A DNA stretch of 13,206 nt from an uncultured euryarchaeote (GTDB taxonomy: Archaea; Thermoplasmatota; Poseidoniia; Poseidoniales; Thalassarchaeaceae), in NCBI GenBank assembly GCA_937897085.1, contig CALCOR010000237.1:1-13206 (forward strand), given 5' to 3'. A program made the position numbers and the translations under genes. Within the stretch, counting starts at the first letter, position 1. The number at the start of each line of letters is the position of its first letter. The notes beneath the pieces were generated by a model. The model did not search any database and had not been told where the DNA came from. It was given only the letters and a program-made list of their open reading frames with translations. Positions 7,168 through 13,206 of the stretch are shown one piece after another.

Positions 7168-8442
7168 TCAAAGATCCCATTTGTCGCCACCGTCCGGCAG
7201 CACGAAGTCCAGTGGCAGGCGCAGGGTGAATGTAGCCCCCTTGCCTAGCGCGGATTCGTAGTCGAGCCTACCGCGCATCAACCCTGTCAGCGCCTTGGCA
7301 AGCGTCAGCCCCAGTCCAACACCCCTGCGTAGTTGACCGTCCTGCAGGAGTGTCTTCGAGTACGGCTCGAACAGACGAAGTTCTGCCTCTGGGGAGATTC
7401 CCGGTCCAGTGTCTGACACGGCGAACATCATCTCCTCACCATCTCTGGCGACCTTGAGCGAAATCGTGCCGTGGCTGGTGAACTTGGTTGCGTTGTCGAG
7501 CAGTTGTTCGAGGACCTCGTGCAGCCGCATCTCGTCGACGCGCATCCTCGTCATTCCCTCCGCCAATTCCAACTCGAATGTGATTCCCTTGCGTTCACAT
7601 GCGCGCCGTGCAGACTCGGTGGTGCGCTCGAGCAGCGGCATCAGTTCGTGCCATTCAGCATGGATGCGCACCGTCCCAGCAACCACATGGGAGTAACTGA
7701 TGACCGAATCGATCATCATGCGCAAGGTGTCGCCTGCATCGACGACTTCACGCAGGTATTCGTGCTCGTCTAGAGCACCATCGAGTTTCGGCGAGACGCC
7801 CAACAGGTCGGAGAATCCCAATACTCCCGAGAGCGGAGTGCGCAGGTCGTGGCTGAAGTTGGCGATGAAGCCAGCCTGTAGATTGTGCGCGCGTGACAGT
7901 TCTCCGTGGGCGAGATGCATCTCTTGGTGTGCGGAACGTGTTTCGTCCAACTGTTTCTGCAGCGCGTCCTGTAGTTCGATTAACTCGGTGACGTCCTGAT
8001 ATGATGCGATCGCCCCCAGGACCTCGCCATTCTCGCTCAGCAGAGGTGCGGCACTGCCGAGCAAGTGTAGTTCCCGTCCGCTCGGTAGATCGATGCTGAA
8101 GTGCCAGTCATGCTGCGGCACCCCGGTGCTGAGCGCAGAACCAAGCGGACCTTCCAGCGGATCAATTGGTGCACCATGCGAGTCGCGCAAGGTGTGTATG
8201 GTGCCGAACTCCCTCTCCCAGCCGGGTGGAGCAGGAGTCTGCGGCAGTTCTGGCATGATTTCGCGTGCGAACGGGTTGACGTAGAGCAAGGCCCCACCCG
8301 CGTCGACCTCGAGCACCGCCGAGCGCATTGAATTGAGCAGAGTGTGCAGCCGGCCGGCCGTGGTGGCTGCCGAGGAGGGGAATTCGTCGAAGGGGTCGCC
8401 GGCGGTGCTCATCTTGAACGGACGGACTCTCGCATCAGTCAC
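7168..8442 (-). CDS. soluble PAS-domain histidine kinase
   Basis: A 424-residue two-component kinase with no membrane span, so it acts in the cytoplasm. A PAS domain covers about 30-155 (NSMRSAVLEVDAGG... to GAIASYQDVTELIE). A coiled coil of about 155-190 links it to the HisKA domain, with phospho-acceptor H198 in NFSHDLRTPLSG. The ATPase domain has the N box (LLDNATKF, N317), G1 (DTGPGIS, 344-350) and G2 (GVGLGL, 374-379), so all catalytic boxes are present. There is no receiver or output domain and no response regulator in the window, so it is an orphan kinase here. It sits 32 bases downstream of the large surface protein on the same strand and is probably co-transcribed with it. The start is a GTG at 8442 with a weak AAGG upstream; an ATG at 8412 is a possible alternative. 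Confidence 0.88.
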   Translation of the reverse strand: MTDARVRPFKMSTAGDPFDEFPSSAATTAGRLHTLLNSMRSAVLEVDAGGALLYVNPFAREIMPELPQTPAPPGWEREFGTIHTLRDSHGAPIDPLEGPLGSALSTGVPQHDWHFSIDLPSGRELHLLGSAAPLLSENGEVLGAIASYQDVTELIELQDALQKQLDETRSAHQEMHLAHGELSRAHNLQAGFIANFSHDLRTPLSGVLGFSDLLGVSPKLDGALDEHEYLREVVDAGDTLRMMIDSVISYSHVVAGTVRIHAEWHELMPLLERTTESARRACERKGITFELELAEGMTRMRVDEMRLHEVLEQLLDNATKFTSHGTISLKVARDGEEMMFAVSDTGPGISPEAELRLFEPYSKTLLQDGQLRRGVGLGLTLAKALTGLMRGRLDYESALGKGATFTLRLPLDFVLPDGGDKWDL

Positions 8443-8474
8443 GGATATGCCTTGTCATTGATACCCAGCGGGCG

Positions 8475-11400
8475 TCAGTCGTCCAGCAGGTCATCGATAT
8501 CAAGCGCTTCTGGAAGCGAATCGATCTTCTCAACCTCAGCAGCAATCTTCTCTTCCTCATGGATCTGCCACTCCGCCTTCTCCTCCCAGCCGAGTTCCCG
8601 TGCCTTCTCCAAATCTCCGCTGGCCACATAATGCTCGATCCATTGATCGCGGCGCCTTTCCTCCTCATCGAAGAGTTTCTCATGAAGTTCGACATTCTGA
8701 CGCATGAGTTGACCACTTCGCTTGGCCGCCTGCCGCGATACCATCGCCACAAGTATCGCCAATAGTAGGAATACAATAATGACAACTGCAGCTGTTTTCG
8801 CCATCTCCAAACCACTCATCCCTTCTTCTTCACCATCGACCCCACTCGGCGCCTCTGTGATGGCACACTTTCCAGGAGCCTCCCACACATCTGGGTCCCA
8901 CATGCAGATGTCGCCGAGATCGCTCGTACCGTCACCATCGCTGTCTTCGCAGCCATGTCGATCGCGCCACGAGGTACCGAATTTGGCACGGCAATCGTCT
9001 GGCTCGAACGCGTCGCGCGTGGTGTTGTCGCCGTAACCGTCACCGTCGCTGTCCTTCCATTGGCTGTGGACGAATGGGAATGCATCGGGGTTGGAACCGT
9101 TGGCATTGTCGCCGAAACCGTCTCCATCGGTGTCGTTCCATTGACTGTCATCGAGCGGGAAGGCGTCCGGTATCAGCGCATCCTCGCGGAAGATTCCGGG
9201 CCACTCCGAATTGCGCGTGCCGTTCCAAGAGGTATTGCCCCAGTTGTCTCCCCAGCTATCCTCGTCGCTGTCCTTCCATTGCGTCGCATCAGTCCGGAAA
9301 TCATCCATGCTGTCCGCCCAGCCGTCGCCGTCGGAGTCGGGACAACCGTACCAACTACCCTGAGTGCTGTTACCCCATTCATCCGGGCAGTCATCTCGCT
9401 CGGGAGCCAGTGGATCATCGGCGAACCCGTCACCATCGCGGTCCATCGTCTTGAACGGGTCGTTCGGGAACGCATCGAGGTTGTCTGCGACTCCATCGAG
9501 GTCCGAGTCGGGGCAGCCGCGGTTGTCATCATCGTCCATCGTGCCGTATTCATTAGGACAGAGATCTGCATCATTACCCGCGGGGTTGTCACCGTAGCCG
9601 TCACGGTCGGTGTCGAACCACTGAGTGGGATCATCTGGGAACCAGTCACCGTTCGGACCGCTGCCGTAGTCACCGTATCCGTCACCATCTCGGTCAGTGC
9701 ACTGAGTAGGATCATCGGGGAACAGGTCAGGATTGTTGCCATGGGGGTTGTCACCACAGGAGGAAATCAGTTCGAACACATCTATCCTGTCACCGTCGCG
9801 GTCAGACCACTGGGTTGGATCGTTGCGGAACATGTCGGAGGCGTCTGACCACCCATCTCCGTCGCTGTCTTTGCACCCTGTTCTGTCCACGGTCGAGTTC
9901 CCGGCCGCGCCGGGACAGGCATCCCCGTCGGTCCCCGAGCTGTTGTCACCGTAGCCGTCCCCATCTGAGTCACACCACTGGGTCGGGTCGAGTGGCTTCC
10001 AGTCACCCTCTCCATTTCCGCCCAGGCATGCTGCCCATTCGGCATCCGGGTCCGACCAGCCATCATGGTCCTGGTCGGGACAGCCGAGTCGGTCCCAGAC
10101 AGAATCCCCCCATCTGTCGACGCAGCCGTCAGAGCGGGTAGTGAATGGCTCGTCACCCACCCAGTCACCATCGGTGTCGTTCCATTGGTCAGGATTGATT
10201 GGGAAGACGTCGATGTCACTCAGTTCAATAGCGTTCATCGTGATCAGGACTCCGGGCCAATCGGTTGGTCGGATGCCGACCCATGAGGCGTTGGCGAAAT
10301 TGTCACCGTAACCATCTCCGTCTGTGTCATCCCACTGTGTAGGATTGTTGGGGAGGCGGTCAACCCCGCCGTGTGGATTGGGGTCTCTGGAATCATCGGT
10401 GTTGTCCGGATAGCCGTCCCCGTCGCTGTCGGACCATTGTAGGCCGTCGTCAGGATAGTCGTCGTTCAGGTCGGACCAGCCGTCGCCGTCACTGTCAGGG
10501 CAGCCGAAGCGATCCTCCGTCGAGTTACCCCACATGTTGGGGCACTCGTCAGGTTCGTTGGCCGGTGCCGGATTGTCTCCGTATCCGTCGTTGTCGGAGT
10601 CATCCCACTGCGTTCCGTCCTCAGGGAAGGCGTCGTCCTCGTTGAGCACCCCGTCACCATCGATGTCAGGGTCTACGATCCAGTGGTAGATGCCCTCGTC
10701 ATCCCGGCCGTGCGCCGAGATGACGTAAACCCCGTTTGGATGCCAGTCGACACCATAGACCGAGCCGCAGTTGTTGCCACCTCCAGAACTGGTGCATCCT
10801 CCGGGACGAGGACCTGACATCTGGTCGACTGTGTTACCTGTGTCAGCATCGAACACCAGCACGCTCGCGCCGTCTGACTGATAGTATGTCATCGACGCAG
10901 CCACCTGTGTAGAATCAGGTGAGAATGTTACCGTGTTGCACGAAGTTGAAGTCGAATAGGACCAGCTCTGCTGCCCGTTAGCGACATCGTACAGCCTCAC
11001 CCTTGCACCGCTGCTCGCCCACGCCTCGCAGGTTGCGAAAGAATTCCCGTCGGGTGACCATGCAACGCCGTTGTTGGTGCCCCGATTCGTGTTAATCGAG
11101 CGGTTCACACTCCAGTCACCGGTGTTGTAGATCCAGACGTCCTCGTCCCCTCCTATCAGAATTCGGCTGCTATCAGGGCTCCAATCGACAGAGTAGAATT
11201 GGTCTTCTCCCGCTGGCTCGAATGAATTAGTCAGGGTTCCATCCATCGAGTTGAATATCTCGACCTGTCCATTCCCGCTTCCTCCGTCCCGAGCACCGAC
11301 CACAGCGATCATCGTACCATCTGGGCTGTATTCCAATTCATACGTCTCTTCGCCACCTGTGTCGACAGTAAAGAGAGGTGTGACATTGCTTGAGTAATAG

Positions 11401-11864
11401 ACATGCAACTCATCGCTGCTCGTGGTAACGGCGACGAAAACCCCGTCAGGTGACCAACCGACGTCCCTGATTCCGCTCCCCTGCACTGATTTCAGGTTGG
11501 TTTTGGTGGCGGTTTCCCAGACTCGCATCCATCCGTCTTCATCCGATGTGAGATACTTGCTTCCATCATGATTGAAGAACACGGCGTAGTAATCGTTGTT
11601 GTTGCTCAATTGCTCCGCATCTTTCAGGAAGCCGCCGGCCTGAATCGTCCACGGGTCGTTCTTGTCGCTGGTTCCATCCCCGTCCCTGTCAGGGCACCCA
11701 TCCCGGTCCACGGTGCTGTTTCCCGCCGCCAGCGGGCAATCATCAACAGCGTCGTCGATGCCATCGCCATCCGTATCGCCGGCAGAAGCCATCGACAGGA
11801 GCGAGACGGACGACAACAGCATCAGCAGAATGAGTGAGAGTGAGCCGACTCGACTCCGTCGCAT
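8475..11864 (-). CDS. large surface protein: WD40 propeller, thrombospondin-3-type calcium repeats, membrane span, coiled cytoplasmic tail
   Basis: An 1129-residue protein. Residues 1-28 are a signal peptide (Arg start, Leu-rich core, ASA cleavage site). Residues 29-70 carry two DxDGDG-type repeats, then seven WD40-like blades run from about 91 to 400 (recurring W-S-P-D-G), enough for a complete propeller. Residues 400-990 hold many Asp-rich repeats (SDGDGYGDN, SDGDGWSD) expected to bind calcium. A membrane span lies at 1023-1042, followed by a charged, probably coiled tail (1043-1115) and an acidic end, DIDDLLDD. Fourteen N-x-S/T sequons suggest a glycosylated exterior. The ATG at 11864 is chosen because GAGGG lies four bases upstream and the signal peptide starts there. 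ATGs at 11879 and 11882 are alternatives; the frame is open much further upstream but only as the antisense of the ATPase gene. The role could be adhesion, cell-surface scaffolding or sensing; which is unknown. Confidence 0.85.
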   Translation of the reverse strand: MRRSRVGSLSLILLMLLSSVSLLSMASAGDTDGDGIDDAVDDCPLAAGNSTVDRDGCPDRDGDGTSDKNDPWTIQAGGFLKDAEQLSNNNDYYAVFFNHDGSKYLTSDEDGWMRVWETATKTNLKSVQGSGIRDVGWSPDGVFVAVTTSSDELHVYYSSNVTPLFTVDTGGEETYELEYSPDGTMIAVVGARDGGSGNGQVEIFNSMDGTLTNSFEPAGEDQFYSVDWSPDSSRILIGGDEDVWIYNTGDWSVNRSINTNRGTNNGVAWSPDGNSFATCEAWASSGARVRLYDVANGQQSWSYSTSTSCNTVTFSPDSTQVAASMTYYQSDGASVLVFDADTGNTVDQMSGPRPGGCTSSGGGNNCGSVYGVDWHPNGVYVISAHGRDDEGIYHWIVDPDIDGDGVLNEDDAFPEDGTQWDDSDNDGYGDNPAPANEPDECPNMWGNSTEDRFGCPDSDGDGWSDLNDDYPDDGLQWSDSDGDGYPDNTDDSRDPNPHGGVDRLPNNPTQWDDTDGDGYGDNFANASWVGIRPTDWPGVLITMNAIELSDIDVFPINPDQWNDTDGDWVGDEPFTTRSDGCVDRWGDSVWDRLGCPDQDHDGWSDPDAEWAACLGGNGEGDWKPLDPTQWCDSDGDGYGDNSSGTDGDACPGAAGNSTVDRTGCKDSDGDGWSDASDMFRNDPTQWSDRDGDRIDVFELISSCGDNPHGNNPDLFPDDPTQCTDRDGDGYGDYGSGPNGDWFPDDPTQWFDTDRDGYGDNPAGNDADLCPNEYGTMDDDDNRGCPDSDLDGVADNLDAFPNDPFKTMDRDGDGFADDPLAPERDDCPDEWGNSTQGSWYGCPDSDGDGWADSMDDFRTDATQWKDSDEDSWGDNWGNTSWNGTRNSEWPGIFREDALIPDAFPLDDSQWNDTDGDGFGDNANGSNPDAFPFVHSQWKDSDGDGYGDNTTRDAFEPDDCRAKFGTSWRDRHGCEDSDGDGTSDLGDICMWDPDVWEAPGKCAITEAPSGVDGEEEGMSGLEMAKTAAVVIIVFLLLAILVAMVSRQAAKRSGQLMRQNVELHEKLFDEEERRRDQWIEHYVASGDLEKARELGWEEKAEWQIHEEEKIAAEVEKIDSLPEALDIDDLLDD
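8895..10667 (-). repeat. thrombospondin type 3-like repeat block
   Basis: This encodes residues 400-990 of the surface protein. Two module types alternate irregularly: module A, of the form DPTQWxDSDGDGYGDN, and module B, of the form CPxxxGNSTxDRxGCPDSDGDG. The DNA shows recurring GTCACCGTC/GTCGCCGTC-like words from Asp-Gly codons. The calcium role is from knowledge of the DxDxDG motif family. Confidence 0.85.
10665..11594 (-). repeat. seven WD40-like blades
   Basis: Blades of the surface protein start near residues 91, 131, 173, 221, 262, 308 and 367. Each has a SPDG-like turn (NHDG, SPDG, SPDG, SPDS, SPDG, SPDS, HPNG) and a following strand ending in a form such as VRLYD or VWIYN. Seven copies would close one beta-propeller. 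Confidence 0.75.
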
Positions 11865-11868
11865 TTCG

Positions 11869-11873
11869 CCCTC
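11869..11873 (-). promoter_or_regulatory. Shine-Dalgarno site of the surface protein
   Basis: On the minus strand GAGGG lies four bases before the ATG at 11864. It decides between this ATG and two in-frame ATGs at 11879 and 11882, which lack such a site. Confidence 0.55.
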
Positions 11874-11939
11874 AACCATCATTCTCGGCTCACATATCTC
11901 CCAAAAGGGATTGCGGTCGTTCTGCATCAGCCATCCAAA

Positions 11940-11954
11940 GGCTCCGTAGGAGCC
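11940..11954. promoter_or_regulatory. perfect 6-bp inverted repeat in the divergent promoter region
   Basis: GGCTCC, three bases GTA, then GGAGCC. It lies between the divergent surface-protein and STAND ATPase genes, 75 bases from the start of the first and 69 bases from the start of the second. A dimeric winged-helix operator is one reading; the ATPase itself carries a winged helix and could act here. It has no T tract on either side, so it does not look like a terminator. Confidence 0.4.
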
Positions 11955-11978
11955 AGAATCGGTGAACAAGTGCTGGCA

Positions 11979-12031
11979 GAGGAGGGAATCATTCAATGGG
12001 GGCGGCGCCCGCAAGCGGTCCAGATGGCTGA
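11979..12031 (+). promoter_or_regulatory. strong Shine-Dalgarno site with an 11-codon ORF overlapping the ATPase start
   Basis: GAGGAGGG at 11979-11986 is the best ribosome site in the region. The first ATG after it, at 11996, is out of frame with the ATPase, and its 11-codon ORF (MGAAPASGPDG) stops at 12029-12031, just past the ATPase ATG at 12024. It may be a leader peptide coupled to the ATPase. Alternatively, one extra G in the GGGGG run at 11998-12002 hides an in-frame start. Confidence 0.3.
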
Positions 12032-13206
12032 CAAGTCGCTGCGGGTGAACATCGCGGTCAACGACCGCATTCTGCTGCACCTGCTGGAGCAGGATCACCT
12101 CGCCGACCGCTACATCGTCACTGCGGGAATCACCCGCCCAGGAATCGCCGAGGCGTGCGCCCTGCACCCGCCCAACGTGAGCCGCGCGATGCGCGACCTG
12201 CTGCGCGCTGACCTGGTCAGCGAGCACAGCCGTCAGGTTCGCGGCGACAATCGCCGACAGAAGACCTGGCAGTTGACAGAGGCGGGTCGCGAGGAGATGC
12301 GCACCCGGCTGCAGACATTGAGGACGACCAACGTGCTCATTCGCGACGAGCAGAGCGATCTGCTGGAAGTGCCTGCCGAAGAAGCCGCCGAACGTCTGGA
12401 CAGCTCGCTCACATTGTTGCAGGTTCTGATGCTCGCCATGGTCGAGGGCATCCTGCAGTACGGGGACATCCGGCTCGGCCACATCGAGCGGGGCGAGGAT
12501 GACCAGCCTCCTCCCGGTAGGCTGCTGATGCTCGCCGGAGCACATTCCACCTACCACATACGGGCACCTGCCACCCGGACGGTGCACGGAAGGGAGAGTG
12601 AACGGGCAGAACTGGACGAGTGGTTCGCCGGGAACGAGCCGTGCATGGTGGTCAGCGGAATAGCCGGTTGCGGGAAGACGACTCTGGCGTCGGACTGGCT
12701 CAACGCTAGGCTCGATGAGGAACCCAACCTGCGGGTGATGTACTACCCGTGCCAACCATGGGACAGTGCACTCGGTCTGGCTACGAGCCTGTTGCACAGA
12801 CTGGGAATCGACTCGAAGGGCGAGACTCCTTGGGATCCCTACGGTATCCTCGAATCACTGCCGCTCACCCCTGGTGGGAAATTCGACATCGACCTTTACC
12901 GTCGTCGCCTCACTGCCTACATGACGGACCCGGAGAAGTTGCGCGAACGGGTGTTCGAAGAATATGAGGACATCTCTGACAAGCCCCCGTACATCCTGCT
13001 GGTGCTCGACGACGTGCACAACATCGAAGCGGACGCTGCACACCTGCTCGGGGCACTGATGCAGGTCGCATCCCAATCACCGCTGCGGATGATGCTGTTG
13101 TCCAGGACTCAACTATCGTTCTACGACCGCCGGGACGTGCACACTCGTGACCTGGTTTCCGAACTCACCCTTTCCGGACTCACTCTCGAGGAGTGCGAGT
13201 TATGGA
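12024..13206 (+). CDS. winged-helix plus P-loop STAND-type ATPase (3' end beyond window)
   Basis: The first 394 residues are visible; the gene runs off the window. Residues 10-100 form a winged-helix domain of MarR-like type, with a recognition-helix-like stretch (HPPNVSRAMRDLLRADLV) and a wing leading into WQLTEAGREEM. A linker with a hydrophobic helix (about 126-147) leads to a nucleotide-binding domain. RTVHGRESERAELDEWF (185-201) is the usual entry to such ATPases. The Walker A is GIAGCGKTT (212-220), Walker B is ILLVLDDVHN (324-333), and a sensor-like LLSRT sits at 358-362. This order is like STAND/NACHT or MalT-type regulators, which usually end in ligand-sensing repeats such as TPR, here not visible. 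The start is uncertain: ATG 12024 has no ribosome site of its own, and the frame is open upstream with GTG at 11970. It is divergent from the surface-protein gene. Confidence 0.85.
   Translation, partial: MADKSLRVNIAVNDRILLHLLEQDHLADRYIVTAGITRPGIAEACALHPPNVSRAMRDLLRADLVSEHSRQVRGDNRRQKTWQLTEAGREEMRTRLQTLRTTNVLIRDEQSDLLEVPAEEAAERLDSSLTLLQVLMLAMVEGILQYGDIRLGHIERGEDDQPPPGRLLMLAGAHSTYHIRAPATRTVHGRESERAELDEWFAGNEPCMVVSGIAGCGKTTLASDWLNARLDEEPNLRVMYYPCQPWDSALGLATSLLHRLGIDSKGETPWDPYGILESLPLTPGGKFDIDLYRRRLTAYMTDPEKLRERVFEEYEDISDKPPYILLVLDDVHNIEADAAHLLGALMQVASQSPLRMMLLSRTQLSFYDRRDVHTRDLVSELTLSGLTLEECELW

Noticed and set aside
8955..9848. 297-codon plus-strand open frame rich in Val and Ile
   Set aside because: It is the mirror of Asp/Gly codons in the calcium repeats and has low-complexity composition.
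8895..10667. CRISPR-like or tandem DNA repeat
   Set aside because: The repetition follows codons and protein modules of unequal length; there are no constant repeats with unique spacers.
11883..12797. N-terminal 305-codon extension of the surface protein's frame
   Set aside because: It is antisense to the ATPase winged helix and Walker A; the signal peptide and GAGGG site place the start at 11864.

Overview
The window most resembles a marine planktonic archaeon of the Poseidoniales (Marine Group II Euryarchaeota) or a close Thermoplasmata relative. This is inferred from gene content and not proven. The signs are a membrane-tethered two-winged-helix regulator of a type common in Euryarchaeota, very long Asp-rich thrombospondin-type-3/WD40 surface proteins, GAGG-type Shine-Dalgarno sites on some genes and apparently leaderless starts on others. 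The leucyl-tRNA synthetase is of bacterial type, which is unexpected in that setting.

Layout. Positions 50-220 hold two tRNA genes or tRNA-like genes in tandem, best read as Ile(GAT)-like and Arg(GCG)-like. Both have unusual anticodon arms. They are followed at once by a small Trp-rich ORF of unknown function (246-632), which converges on and overlaps leuS (626-3454, minus). Upstream of leuS on the same strand is a 914-residue regulator (3560-6304, minus). It has a signal peptide, four tandem two-cysteine beta domains outside the cell, one clear membrane span, and two cytoplasmic winged-helix domains. It shares a 92-bp divergent promoter region with a metallo-beta-lactamase-fold hydrolase (6397-7137, plus).

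A second minus-strand pair follows. An 1129-residue surface protein (8475-11864) has a signal peptide, a seven-bladed WD40 propeller, about 590 residues of calcium-binding-type Asp repeats, a membrane span and a charged cytoplasmic tail. It lies 32 bp upstream of a soluble PAS-histidine kinase (7168-8442). Divergent from the surface protein, across 159 bp with a perfect 6-bp inverted repeat, a winged-helix plus P-loop STAND-type ATPase begins at 12024 and runs off the window end.

How the genes may work together (inference). Much of the window is about sensing: one membrane protein that can carry an outside signal directly to DNA, one large surface protein next to an orphan kinase, and one STAND-type ATPase with its own DNA-binding domain. 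No response regulator, mobile element, CRISPR array or rRNA is seen. No stretch above 300 bases lacks a gene; the longest gaps are the two divergent promoter regions and the 105-bp leuS leader.
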